A DNA stretch of 64,000 nt from an uncultured Bradyrhizobium sp. (GCF_936943645.1 NZ_CAKZJO010000082.1:95398-159397); one strand, 5' to 3'; positions 7,391-15,570 are shown, counted from the first letter of the stretch. The notes: a model not told the origin generated them from the letters alone. Numbers and translations are program-made.

Positions 7391-7975
7391 TCAAACGACC
7401 TCGCGCAAAGCCTGCAGAGTATCTCCCTGATCTGTCCCCTCGTGCACCGTGTGCGCGACGATCTTCATCGCGCCGTTCGATTCCGCGACGTCCTGGGCCA
7501 GCAGCGCGAACTGGTCGTCTGTGAGGTCGTAATAGGTCTCGCGGCTCTCCTCCTCCCGCTCCTCCCACCAGACCTTGACGATGCCGGCCTTCGACAGCAG
7601 CGCGTCCTTGATGAAGGAATACAGCACCATGAAGCCGCCGTTCTGCTGCATGAAGACGTGATTGACGTAGTCCGTCTCCTGCTGCGCAGCGGCGACATCC
7701 TCCGGCCCCACCGGCTCGAAGCGCACGACCTCGTCGGAGCCGGCAAAGATGTCCATCAGCTGCGGCATCAGACCTTCGACGGTGTCGGCAACGTCGGTCG
7801 ACACCGCGCGCGAGCGGCCGTCCTGCGCCGGCATGTCCTTGCGCATGTCACCGAGATAATAGTCCATCGCATCCGCCCGCTCCTCGGCGAGCCGCGCTGC
7901 CGACATCGCGGCAAGCGCATTGGCCTTCTCGGAGGCGAGCATCGCCTTCACTTCGGAAATCGACATCATTGTCAT
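7391..7975 (-). CDS. Phage portal protein, N-terminal part (split gene)
   Basis: A 194-aa protein matching the start of a P22-like portal: helices rich in Ala/Glu, a DYYLGD segment, then DVADTVEGLMPQLMDIFAGS and a KDALLSKAGIVKVWWE core, all typical of the portal wing. It stops abruptly after ALREVV. The continuation of the family sequence (THDVTIVTTRK...) is found only at 3232, about 4.2 kb further along the same strand. ATG 7975 has AAAGG six bases upstream; a GTG at 8014 overlapping the previous stop is an alternative. The portal is almost certainly inactive unless the halves assemble. Confidence 0.8.
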   Translation of the reverse strand: MTMMSISEVKAMLASEKANALAAMSAARLAEERADAMDYYLGDMRKDMPAQDGRSRAVSTDVADTVEGLMPQLMDIFAGSDEVVRFEPVGPEDVAAAQQETDYVNHVFMQQNGGFMVLYSFIKDALLSKAGIVKVWWEEREEESRETYYDLTDDQFALLAQDVAESNGAMKIVAHTVHEGTDQGDTLQALREVV

Positions 7976-8010
7976 GAGATACCTTTGGTCAAAACTCATA
8001 CACCGCAGCT

Positions 8011-9015
8011 TCACCGGCGCGACAGATACGGCACCGGCGGAGCACCCGTCGTAAACACATTCGCCTCGTTCGAATCATCGCGCCGGGTCAACCGGCGGAT
8101 GTCACTGCGACGGATAGCGGGCGCATCGACGGCGTTCTGTTCTTCGAGCGCGTTCGGAGCCAGCGCGCTGGCAGCCGGAGACCACGGCGCATCGTATCGA
8201 TCTCCGATGGCCGAATAGCTTGCACTTGCCGGGCCCAAGACCCCACCGAGGCCGCTCCATTTGCCGAAGCGATCGGAGAGATCCCAGGGCGCGGCACCAG
8301 GCGCTGGAAGTGAATTGTCGAGCACCTGTTGGGCCCGTGTCGTTCCGGCCAGGAAGGGGATCGGCGCAGTGGTCGGGGCTCCGGCAATGCGACTGGCCGC
8401 ATCCGGCGACAACATGTTGGGCGGAGCGGGATGTTGCGGCCAGCTCGTGGCGCCGAACGCCGGCTCTACCGCCTGCGTTTGCGCGAGCCAAGGAATGGGT
8501 TGGCTGCCGGCGTCCCACGGCGCGTGGCGGGACGCTGCGGTATGTCGAGACGCTGCGGCGTGCTCCATCTTCTTGTTTGCCCAGGAGATAACCCAGCTGG
8601 CTGTCTTGCCACGAAGGAAGGGATTGGCCTTGATGGCGTTGTCGTCGAGAATCGACTCCACCGGCGTATTCGGATCCGCCTTCATCAATTTGACGCCGCC
8701 ACCCGGGCCGGCAAAGTGCATGAGATAGGTCGATGTCGGCGTGACGGGGACGCCGGCCCGGCGAAGCCTTGCTTGGTTCTCCGCCGCATAACTGGCGGTC
8801 ATCTCTTTCGAAAGGTCGGCATCTTTGCGAAGCTCAAGGATCTCTGCGTCCGATTTGCCTCGCGCCAGCTCGGGCTTGAGGCGCTTGATCATCTCGAGCC
8901 AGGTCCCGTTGATGAACTGCCCGAGCCCGAGCGCGCTCGATGTCTTGTTCGGCTGGTTCGCCTTCTTGAGATTGCCGCTGCTCTCGGCCGAAATGATCTT
9001 GTCTAGAATGTCCAT
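8011..9015 (-). CDS. Lytic transglycosylase-like protein with mosaic tail
   Basis: A 334-aa protein. Residues 1-140 form a lysozyme-like/SLT domain with a probable catalytic Glu11 (IISAESSGN), the SALGLGQFINGTW segment and a later SYAAENQARL helix. From about 150 on it is disordered and Pro/Ala-rich, with APIPFLAG, DRFGKWSG and GDRYDAPW motifs, and it ends IRRLTRRDDSNEANVF then GAPPVPYLSRR, also found in the 17799-19058 protein. ATG 9015 follows GGAAGG. In podoviruses such enzymes are carried in the virion to breach peptidoglycan. Here it precedes the portal N-terminal half; the tail could be a packaging signal (inference). Confidence 0.75.
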   Translation of the reverse strand: MDILDKIISAESSGNLKKANQPNKTSSALGLGQFINGTWLEMIKRLKPELARGKSDAEILELRKDADLSKEMTASYAAENQARLRRAGVPVTPTSTYLMHFAGPGGGVKLMKADPNTPVESILDDNAIKANPFLRGKTASWVISWANKKMEHAAASRHTAASRHAPWDAGSQPIPWLAQTQAVEPAFGATSWPQHPAPPNMLSPDAASRIAGAPTTAPIPFLAGTTRAQQVLDNSLPAPGAAPWDLSDRFGKWSGLGGVLGPASASYSAIGDRYDAPWSPAASALAPNALEEQNAVDAPAIRRSDIRRLTRRDDSNEANVFTTGAPPVPYLSRR

Positions 9016-9210
9016 ATTGCCTTCCACAAACGAGAAAGGCGGCCCGCGAGGACCGCTTGCCTGATTTCAAGGATTGACGTTGTCGGCGCGAGCCGTGCGG
9101 GGGCGCAGCGAGCCACCCAACGACTCGATCTGATCAGTAACTGTCGACTGGCAACCGCCAGAAATGGTCACACTGCGGTCAGAGCTGCCCCGCGCCGCGG
9201 CGTCGTCGCA

Positions 9211-10020
9211 TTACTTGCCACTCGGAGATCCCCACTTGCGTTCATCGGGATTGAGAGCCTCTCTCATCACGGCAAGCTGCGCGTCGGTGGCGGCGCCGAG
9301 ATAGGACATGACACCTTCGTGGACAAGCACACCCCACGCCTGGGTGCCGCTCGGCGCAAACATGAGGGCCAAGTGCGTGCGACTGCAATTGTATTCCTTC
9401 GCGCAGACCGTGAATACTTCGTATTTGACTCCGTGTATGTCGACCAGCTCGGCGGAACTGCTGCTATAAGCAACATCGTTCCTGGCGAGAACATCCCGGG
9501 CCCAGCCCGGCAGCTTGCCGGCATGCTCGATCAGATTCTTTGACGCTTGCGCATAGGCAGGCCTCTTGAGCACGTCGAACAAATACGGGGTTGTCACCTT
9601 TGGCGGCAATTCGGGGACAGCGAGCTGCTTTCTCAGCACCGCCTGCTGCGCATCGGTCGGATTTCCAAGGAAGGACACAACCCCTTTTTCGCGCAGGCCG
9701 GCCCACGCCTGCGCGCCATTCGGCGCAAACAGGAGGACAATTGTGGTGTCGTCGCAATTCGGCTGAGGCACGCACATGTGGAATTGCTCGTGGGTAATGC
9801 CGGCAATGTTCTCGGTGGTGCGCACGCCACTGATGTAAGGCCCGTTTTTCTTCAGGATTTCCCTGGTCCAGCCAGGAGCGTTACCGAGCAGGGTCATCAG
9901 GCTCTGAACGTAGGCAGGCTTTTGCAAAACCCCGGACAGATAGCCGATGGCCATTGCCGGTGAACAGGCAATGCACAATGTAACCAGACCGATGGCTGTC
10001 CAACGAACTTGTCGTCTCAT
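9211..10020 (-). CDS. Tandem Ivy-type lysozyme inhibitor, exported
   Basis: A 269-aa protein with a signal peptide (residues 1-24, cleavage near AMA). Two repeats of an Ivy (inhibitor of vertebrate lysozyme)-like domain follow, about 25-145 and 148-262. Both share KRPAY/QKPAY, PGW(T/A)R, a two-cysteine loop (CVPQPNC and CAKEYNC), LMFAP/LLFAPxGxQAW and a LGxxTDAQxAV end. Classical Ivy has CKPHDC in that loop, whose His enters the lysozyme active site. Neither repeat keeps the His, so target specificity may differ. It probably acts in the periplasm. ATG 10020 follows GGGGGA. Its place next to lytic enzymes of a prophage is suggestive. Confidence 0.75.
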   Translation of the reverse strand: MRRQVRWTAIGLVTLCIACSPAMAIGYLSGVLQKPAYVQSLMTLLGNAPGWTREILKKNGPYISGVRTTENIAGITHEQFHMCVPQPNCDDTTIVLLFAPNGAQAWAGLREKGVVSFLGNPTDAQQAVLRKQLAVPELPPKVTTPYLFDVLKRPAYAQASKNLIEHAGKLPGWARDVLARNDVAYSSSSAELVDIHGVKYEVFTVCAKEYNCSRTHLALMFAPSGTQAWGVLVHEGVMSYLGAATDAQLAVMREALNPDERKWGSPSGK

Positions 10021-10096
10021 GGGTCCCCCTTCGGATGAACCAGTCATCTCACTACCACAGGTCGCGCCACGGCGAACAGATTGTGGCTATGAACAA

Positions 10097-10255
10097 TTAG
10101 CCAAATAGCAGCAACGTCGGAGCCATCCGGATCAAACTGCGGACATCGGCGAGCCGCACGGTGTCTTCGACGTAAACCTGCTGCGGGTTCGTCTCCTTGA
10201 TAAAGGGAAGCGCCGCAGCATTCACCCCTATTCGCGCCAAGTAATTCCATACGTG
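10097..10255 (-). pseudogene. Possible truncated third copy of the small membrane protein family
   Basis: An open stretch of 52 codons without ATG reads NYLARIGVNAAALPFIKE then QQVYVEDTV, and stops at 10097. The start resembles IGYTVARAALPLL and IYVEPF in the 10615-10869 protein, but the C-terminal membrane helix is missing. It is either a decayed paralog or chance; weak evidence. Confidence 0.3.
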
Positions 10256-10341
10256 TCATTTCCAAAATAAAGCCGAAGCACGACGCAGCCTCCTGTCGGT
10301 GGACAGGGCCCTTGCGTCAACCTTCGAACGCGGAGCCAGTA

Positions 10342-10578
10342 TCAGAATGACTGGGCACCAAAGACGATCGCAAGAAATACAACGACCATGATCAAGAAGC
10401 CGATGAAGCCGGCAACATCTCGCGCGATCACCACGCGGCCGGCGCCGTCACGGCAAAAACCAAGCCAGTTGAAGCGCTCTTGAGCGACGTTCGGCGAATG
10501 CACATAGGCCCGACCAAACGACAATGTCGGAATGACGATTCGCGCGATCGAACATCCGATGAATTCGAAGAAGAGCAA
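10342..10578 (-). CDS. Small membrane protein, paralog of the next gene
   Basis: Reads FFEFIGCSIARIVIPTLSFG, a hydrophilic middle with GFCRDGAGRVVIARDVAG, and a C-terminal membrane helix (GFIGFLIMVVVFLAIVFG). It aligns along its length with the 84-aa protein at 10615-10869 (YRRDADGRIELRQDAAGWIGF), so the two are tandem duplicates. No ATG is available in frame; TTG 10578 is the best start, while a well-placed ATG with GGAGGG lies a short distance upstream in another frame, hinting at a frameshift. Function unknown. Confidence 0.5.
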   Translation of the reverse strand: MLFFEFIGCSIARIVIPTLSFGRAYVHSPNVAQERFNWLGFCRDGAGRVVIARDVAGFIGFLIMVVVFLAIVFGAQSF

Positions 10579-10614
10579 GTACAGCAGCTATTCCATTGGC
10601 CATGCCCTCCGTCC

Positions 10615-10869
10615 TCACGACAACATGCCGTAACAAATCGCCGCCATCGCGAGCAGCACCGAAAGGCACATCGCAAACCCGATCCAACCCGCAGCGTCCT
10701 GTCGCAACTCGATCCGTCCATCCGCGTCGCGACGATACCAGGGACGACGCAGCGGCGACGTCGATGTGCTGAACGGCTCGACATAGATATGTCCGGATGA
10801 AAGGAGTGGCAAAGCAGCTCGCGCCACCGTGTACCCGATCAGCTCGGCCAGCATTCGCAACGCCGGCAT
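10615..10869 (-). CDS. Small membrane protein (84 aa)
   Basis: An 84-aa protein with an amphipathic N-terminus (LAELIGYTVARAALPLL), a charged loop (RRPWYRRDADGRIELRQDAAG) and one C-terminal membrane helix (WIGFAMCLSVLLAMAAICYG). ATG 10869 has GTGAG nine bases upstream. It lies just downstream of terminase large subunit in the phage region; small membrane proteins there can be holin-like, but nothing in the sequence proves this. Confidence 0.55.
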   Translation of the reverse strand: MPALRMLAELIGYTVARAALPLLSSGHIYVEPFSTSTSPLRRPWYRRDADGRIELRQDAAGWIGFAMCLSVLLAMAAICYGMLS

Positions 10870-10960
10870 CGCAAAACTCACGCAGTGATAGAGACTACAC
10901 CAATTAGAACATAACAAGAACACTTGTCAACCACTGGTACTACTCCGCTGCTGGTCCGTC

Positions 10961-12247
10961 TCACATCCATCCCCGCTCGGCATACCGGATCGGCCGGTTG
11001 AACGCGGCGACCCTGCCCGGTTGCTCGTAGCAGATCGCCATCAGTCCCAGCGCGTCCGCAGCGTGGCTCGACCAGTCGTGCTCGGGACCGAGACCGATGT
11101 TGCGCGTCTCGTCCTTGCGCTCGTGATAGAAGCCGAGCGCTTCGCGGCCGGCCTCCGTCGTGTCGGTGTTGAACCAGAGCTGCGGGCCGAGCCGCCGCAG
11201 CGCCTCGATCCGCATCATGGCCGCGCCCGGCCCCTGGTTCTTCACCGGCGGCTCGACCTTGAAGCCGGCCTCGCGCAGATGATCCTCATAGCGCTTGCCG
11301 GTGACGTTGTTGGCGGCCATGCCATCGTGCGGAAGATAGAGCACGGCGTTGTCATAGCCGCGCGAGCGCAGCCAGTTGACGTGAAACGCCAGCACCTGGC
11401 CGACGCTTTCGTAATAATCCAGGATGCGAATTTCGCTGCCGACCCATTGCACGATCCACATCGTGAAAGCATCCGCCGCAGCGCCGGCGCCGCCGATGTC
11501 GATGAAGGCGCGCAGCGGCAGGAGAGGATCGGCCGAGACTTTTCCGATCCGTCCTCCGGCACGCGCCTCCGACAGCAGCGAGGCAAAGTAGGCGCCCTCG
11601 AAGGCGCGGGCGTACTCGCCTTCCCAGATGTGATCGTAGCGCTCGGGGTAGAGCTTTTGATCCAGGAGCCGCTCCTCCCCGAGCACATCGGGAAACCACG
11701 GATTGTCGCGCCAGTTGGCTTTCACCACCACCGCGCCGTCCGGCTGGCGCCCGCGCAGAAAATCGTCGATCGCATCGCTCTTGCGGCGCGGATTCCAGCT
11801 GGCCCAGAGCTCGGAATCCTTGGCGCGGATCGTCGGCCGCAGCAGCGCGAGGCTGCGTGCGCTTAAGGATTGCGCCTCGTCGATCCAGGCGATGCGAAAT
11901 CCCTCCAGGGATTTGATCGAGTCCGCCGTGTGATCCTGAAGCCCGCGGAAGATGATGAGCCCGTCGCCGGGCGTCTCGATCTTGTCGCTGAAAAGCCTGA
12001 AGCCGTGGCCGAGCCGAAGGCTCGCGATCTTGCCCTCGATCAGCCGCTTGGAAGACTGCGCCAGCGAACGCTGCGCCTCGCGAATGCAGACCGCGAGCGT
12101 GCCGCGCTCGGCCTGGCAGGTCTCGACCAGGAGCTCGCCGAAGAAATGCGACTTGCCCGAGCCACGTCCGCCGTAAACGCCCTTGTAGCGCGCAGGCTTC
12201 AGCAGCGGCTCGAAGATCTTCGCCGTCGGAATTTTCAGGATGGACAA
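10961..12247 (-). CDS. terL: Phage terminase large subunit
   Basis: A 428-aa ATP-driven DNA packaging motor and nuclease. The N-terminal ATPase has Walker A GGRGSGKS (26-33), Walker B WIDEAQ (121-126, Asp123/Glu124 catalytic) and a coupling motif SWNP (150-153). The C-terminal RNase H-like nuclease has Asp250 and Asp259 (FIDIGG...ADAF) and later acidic residues, and it ends with the packaging-type SHAADALG segment. Length is normal for PBSX/Terminase_3 relatives and the frame is intact. It cuts concatemeric DNA and docks on the portal, which here is split. It lies just downstream of the M23 peptidase gene (19-bp gap). Confidence 0.92.
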   Translation of the reverse strand: MSILKIPTAKIFEPLLKPARYKGVYGGRGSGKSHFFGELLVETCQAERGTLAVCIREAQRSLAQSSKRLIEGKIASLRLGHGFRLFSDKIETPGDGLIIFRGLQDHTADSIKSLEGFRIAWIDEAQSLSARSLALLRPTIRAKDSELWASWNPRRKSDAIDDFLRGRQPDGAVVVKANWRDNPWFPDVLGEERLLDQKLYPERYDHIWEGEYARAFEGAYFASLLSEARAGGRIGKVSADPLLPLRAFIDIGGAGAAADAFTMWIVQWVGSEIRILDYYESVGQVLAFHVNWLRSRGYDNAVLYLPHDGMAANNVTGKRYEDHLREAGFKVEPPVKNQGPGAAMMRIEALRRLGPQLWFNTDTTEAGREALGFYHERKDETRNIGLGPEHDWSSHAADALGLMAICYEQPGRVAAFNRPIRYAERGWM

Positions 12248-12265
12248 TGGCTAAGCTCGCTCACC

Positions 12266-13087
12266 CTAGGGCAGGCCGGTGCGCCTGCGCCACATCGCGG
12301 ACCAGTCTTCGATGTCTGGAGTTTCAGGTTGCCCTTGCCGAGTTTGGCCCAGGTCAGGAGAGGCCGCGTTTTCAGAGAATGGCGGCCAGAGCCCGAAGAG
12401 CCCTCCGAACTGTTTCTGCGCAGCTGGTGGGAACGTGGAAGCGGGGCCGACGTTCGGAACCTCCGTCGGGTTTGTGTCGAACGCGGATCGGTTTGGTATT
12501 CCTGCAGGCATTCTCGTCAGGATCCGCACGTGTTCAGGAGACGTTGCAGGCACCACGCGGGCGTTCCGGAGATATTGCCGATACTCGGGGATGTAAGCTG
12601 GCGATGCCGGATTCGGGTCGAATGGCCCCAAGGCATCGGCAAACGCGCTTGGATCCATGAGGCGTCCTTCAGAATCTTTGATCTGATAGTGAACATGTGG
12701 ATCTCCCGGCGTCCCATCACGGCGGAAAACGCCCGTATTCCCCATCGTCCCAATGAGCTGGCCCGCGGCCACTGGATCGCCGATCTTCACATGTCTGGCG
12801 TTGGTGTGGAGGATTTGATGAAGGAGGCCGTTCTTGTCTCTGATCGCGATCGTTCCCCACTTGTCCTCACCGGCGTTTTCAACCACACCGTCGACGGGCG
12901 ATCGCACCGCCGGATTGCTCTTGTTCAAACGCGCCTCTCGTCCACCGACATAGTTGAAGTCGATACCTCGATGCGGATTCGATGAGCCGGGCGGTCTGTT
13001 GGACGTCTCTCCGTATCCACTCCTGACATGGGGCGGCACGCTTCCGATGGGTTGCAGGATCCTCCGCATCATATCTTCCCAGGACAT
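12266..13087 (-). CDS. M23-family peptidase with disordered tail
   Basis: A 273-aa protein. The peptidoglycan endopeptidase domain of the LytM/M23 type spans about 20-160, with zinc ligands His39 and Asp43 (HRGIDF) and His133 of the HxH pair (HVHYQI, 131-133), and His94 in QILHTNAR as further catalytic His. No signal peptide, consistent with a virion or lysis enzyme. The tail after about 170 is disordered and includes SPEHVRILTRM, similar to PPENVRRLTQV and SPDSFRRLASF in other local proteins. ATG 13087 has GGAG six bases upstream; an ATG at 13099 is also possible. It precedes terL. Confidence 0.85.
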   Translation of the reverse strand: MSWEDMMRRILQPIGSVPPHVRSGYGETSNRPPGSSNPHRGIDFNYVGGREARLNKSNPAVRSPVDGVVENAGEDKWGTIAIRDKNGLLHQILHTNARHVKIGDPVAAGQLIGTMGNTGVFRRDGTPGDPHVHYQIKDSEGRLMDPSAFADALGPFDPNPASPAYIPEYRQYLRNARVVPATSPEHVRILTRMPAGIPNRSAFDTNPTEVPNVGPASTFPPAAQKQFGGLFGLWPPFSENAASPDLGQTRQGQPETPDIEDWSAMWRRRTGLP

Positions 13088-13245
13088 ATTCAACTCCATT
13101 CGAAAGCGGCAAGCCAGCGCGCTCGCCTACACCTTACGATGGTGCGGTTTCAGCCGGCTTGCTCAACCACTGATAATTGTCTAACTACGTTGCGCGCAGG
13201 GCACGCAGGACGTGACCGCTCAATCTGCTCGACACGGAGACACGT

Positions 13246-14193
13246 GTGAGAAAGTTCCTCGTCCTCGGAATTCTAGGTCATGCGATGCTGATGCTGGTGG
13301 CGTTCGCCCCCGTTGCGATCGCACAAGAGCGCCCCGCGCCGGCATTCGACAAATGGCGTCCGAAGGCCGGTGCCTATGCCGAACCCGGCAAGAATTTCGA
13401 GTCGAACTGCGACGAAGGCAACGACATGACGATCGGCGCAAAGTCGGTCAGCGGTTCCGAATGGGTCTGCGATTTCAAGAAAATCACCGATCTAGGACCG
13501 GGCTCGCTGAAGGTTGAAATGGTCTGCGACGATTACAATCTGGCGCAGAACCTCAACCCGCGCGATCCCAACTGGGCGAGCAGGCAATTCAACGAAGTCA
13601 TGTTCGTCAAGCGGATTGATGACGCGACAATCTCCGTTCAGAAAAGCCTGAACGGGAAGTTCAAAGACCCTCCCTGGCGTGCAGCCTATTGCCCTCTGAA
13701 GACGCAGCGCGCGCTCGCCGAGGCCACGCTGAGAGCCAAGGTGGAAGCAAAGCAGAAGGCCGAAGTGGAACTCACTCTCAAGAGCGCTCATCCGCAGGAT
13801 GGCGTCTACGCCGCGGCAGGTGCTGATTTTGAGGAACGTTGTGCAAGATTCAGGGACACGGTCGTTGCATTCGCCAGGAAGTCGATCACGACGGCCTCGA
13901 ATATCTGCCAGATCAGGAATACGCAGGTTCAGCTTCCCGACACGGTCAGGATCGACGCCGACTGCATGTTGCAATCGGCCCCAGGCCCTGACGCCGTCCG
14001 CGTGCAGGACCCGGACACCATTCAGGACCGCAAGAACCTGATGTTCAAGAAGATCGACGACAAGACCGTCATCCTCTGGATCATCAACAACGGACACTTT
14101 ACAGGCGATGGCCGGAAGCTGTCCTATTGCAGCGACCAGGTGCAGCGCGCCTATGCCGGGCAGCGCCGGACCGGCAAGCAGAGCAAGAACTAG
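13246..14193 (+). CDS. Exported protein with two internal repeats
   Basis: A 315-aa protein. Signal peptide 1-26 (cleavage near AIA). The mature part is duplicated: AGAYAEPGKNFESNC ... MFVKRIDDATISV ... AAYC in the first half, and DGVYAAAGADFEERC ... MFKKIDDKTVILW ... LSYC in the second, joined by a charged helical linker (residues 160-185). Paired cysteines in each repeat suggest disulfides. GTG 13246 follows GGAGACAC. No family recognised. It is on the opposite strand to the phage genes and ends at a hairpin plus intergenic repeat. Confidence 0.75.
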   Translation: MRKFLVLGILGHAMLMLVAFAPVAIAQERPAPAFDKWRPKAGAYAEPGKNFESNCDEGNDMTIGAKSVSGSEWVCDFKKITDLGPGSLKVEMVCDDYNLAQNLNPRDPNWASRQFNEVMFVKRIDDATISVQKSLNGKFKDPPWRAAYCPLKTQRALAEATLRAKVEAKQKAEVELTLKSAHPQDGVYAAAGADFEERCARFRDTVVAFARKSITTASNICQIRNTQVQLPDTVRIDADCMLQSAPGPDAVRVQDPDTIQDRKNLMFKKIDDKTVILWIINNGHFTGDGRKLSYCSDQVQRAYAGQRRTGKQSKN

Positions 14194-14203
14194 GGATCAC
14201 CGA

Positions 14204-14294
14204 AATGAAAAACCCGCGCCGGGATGCTTCCCCGCGGGCTGAACCAAACCCTTTCGATGATGCCATTCTGCCAGTGTTTTGCCCGACGTGTCAA
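14204..14294 (+). repeat. Hairpin plus 39-bp intergenic repeat, copy 2
   Basis: Terminator-like hairpin of about 14211-14240 (CCCGCG and CGCGGG arms) followed by the core 14256-14294, with the 3' half TGTTTTGCCCGACGTGTCAA. It ends the transcription unit of the exported repeat protein. Confidence 0.75.
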
Positions 14295-14380
14295 AGCAGC
14301 AATCCCAATTTCAGTTCGAGGTGCCTGATAGCGCCGTGCTTCAGGCACACTGGATGCGTTAGCTCGCCGCAGGGTCGCGA

Positions 14381-14509
14381 TCATGCAGAATTTGATGAAA
14401 GACGCCATCCATGTCTCTGATGGCTTCTCTCGCTCGTCCATCGCCCGCATGCTCTCCCCCGGCACCAACCGAAGATCGAGACGAACACCAGATCGAGATA
14501 CTCCGGCAT
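14381..14509 (-). CDS. Possible 42-aa peptide downstream of terS
   Basis: Starts MPEYLDLVFVSIFGWCRGRAC; ATG 14509 has GAGG six bases upstream and lies 2 bp after the terS-like stop. The start is hydrophobic and the rest basic. It might be a small phage protein, but there is no family support and the C-terminal half looks like non-coding translation. Confidence 0.3.
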   Translation of the reverse strand: MPEYLDLVFVSIFGWCRGRACGRWTSERSHQRHGWRLSSNSA

Positions 14510-14510
14510 C

Positions 14511-14843
14511 TCAGGCCTCGAGGCCAGCATCGCCCTTGACGGCGTCCTCCGGACGCACGATGACGCGCTCGACCCGGTGAATCGTTTCACCGTCTTCGCC
14601 GTTCTCGATCGGCTGTGCGGCCTTGCCCCAGCCGCGATCGAGGATCGCGTTGGCCGCCGATAGGCGCACGGCCGGCGTGGCGTCGTCGCTGCGCATGATG
14701 CCGACGAGCACCCGGAGGGCCGTCCTGGTGTGGCCGCGCGCCAGCGAGCGGATCTCGGTCAGGGTCCGTGCCCTCGACGTCTTCCTGACCGCGGACGAAC
14801 GCGCCGGCGCGCTCTCCGGATCGTTTTTCATATCCTCGCTCAC
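14511..14843 (-). CDS. Terminase small subunit-like protein
   Basis: A 110-aa basic, helical protein. The central part (RSLARGHTRTALRVLVGIM, RLSAANAILDRGWG) matches the small helical proteins that precede terminase genes in alphaproteobacterial prophages and probably bind DNA. GTG 14843 has GGGAGA eight bases upstream and overlaps the stop of the 24-aa peptide gene (GTGA), so the two are coupled. ATG 14831 is an alternative. The role in packaging initiation is inferred from position and resemblance; terL lies 2.3 kb downstream. Confidence 0.6.
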   Translation of the reverse strand: MSEDMKNDPESAPARSSAVRKTSRARTLTEIRSLARGHTRTALRVLVGIMRSDDATPAVRLSAANAILDRGWGKAAQPIENGEDGETIHRVERVIVRPEDAVKGDAGLEA

Positions 14844-14914
14844 GACAACATCTCCCACAGCACGATTGCAACGAGGCCCGCAAGCGCGAGCGATATCAGA
14901 TAGGCTGTCATCAT
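14840..14914 (-). CDS. 24-aa membrane peptide coupled to the terS-like gene
   Basis: Encodes MMTAYLISLALAGLVAIVLW plus four residues. This is a single membrane helix. GGAGGG lies directly upstream of the double ATG, and the stop overlaps the next start (GTGA), so it is very probably translated. It may be a leader for coupling or a small membrane protein such as a lysis regulator; no family assignment. Confidence 0.6.
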   Translation of the reverse strand: MMTAYLISLALAGLVAIVLWEMLS

Positions 14915-15167
14915 TCCCTCCACGAGAAAAGAAATGCGCGGCAGATCGCGCAAGGCGAGGCGCGATCGTTTCGGGCGCGAACCCTATCTCCGTGTCTTCC
15001 GGAGGCCGCAGCGGCGCGGGCGATTGGCCCGGCGCCGCGGGCCGGCACGGTCGCGCGTGCACGGCCAGCAATGGTTCGGACGGCGGCGCGCCTGTCGGCG
15101 CTCCATGAACGTCACGTCGAGTGCGTGGCCGGATGCGCGGCCACCGTCCGATTCTGGAATCGAGACG

Positions 15168-15254
15168 AAAAAACCCGCAGCGGATGTGGCCGCGCGGGTG
15201 AACCAAACTCGTCTCGATGATGTCATTCTGCCGGTGTTTTGCCCGACGTGTCAA
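15168..15254 (+). repeat. Hairpin plus 39-bp intergenic repeat, copy 3
   Basis: Hairpin about 15171-15200 (ACCCGC/GCGGGT arms) then core 15216-15254 ending TGTTTTGCCCGACGTGTCAA. No gene was recognised immediately upstream on the plus strand, so here the hairpin is not obviously a gene terminator. Confidence 0.75.
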
Positions 15255-15300
15255 ACGAACGAATGCGCGGAGCGGAAGTTGGTCGATCAGGAGGATCGTC

Positions 15301-15507
15301 ATGACACTCAGCACAGATCGCAAGCCGCGCAACGAAAAGTCGCCCCGCAACGAAGATGCGCCGCGCATCGAGGAGAAACGCCCGCTGCACGAGGCAATCA
15401 TTGAAGATGCCGGCGAGACCGGAGACGGGGATCGCGACCTCGTGCACGGCGACGGCGGCACCATTGACCTTCCCGCCAAGCCCGGCGATCTGTCGAAGGA
15501 CGACTAG
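15301..15507 (+). CDS. Small acidic hydrophilic protein
   Basis: A 68-aa protein, very rich in Asp, Glu, Lys and Arg, with no hydrophobic core, hence probably disordered (for example HGDGGTIDLPAKPGDLSKDD at the end). ATG 15301 follows AGGAGG at ideal spacing, which supports real translation. It lies just upstream of the receiver protein. Function unknown. Confidence 0.6.
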   Translation: MTLSTDRKPRNEKSPRNEDAPRIEEKRPLHEAIIEDAGETGDGDRDLVHGDGGTIDLPAKPGDLSKDD

Positions 15508-15570
15508 ACGTGCCGGAACTTACCCGACCAAGCTTGCGTTGATGCCCTCGTTGGAAGGAACGCTGGTGCG

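Noticed and set aside
10044..10265. 73-aa minus-strand frame
   Set aside because: Composition is not protein-like; the overlapping frame 10097-10255 shows better similarity to the neighbouring small membrane proteins.
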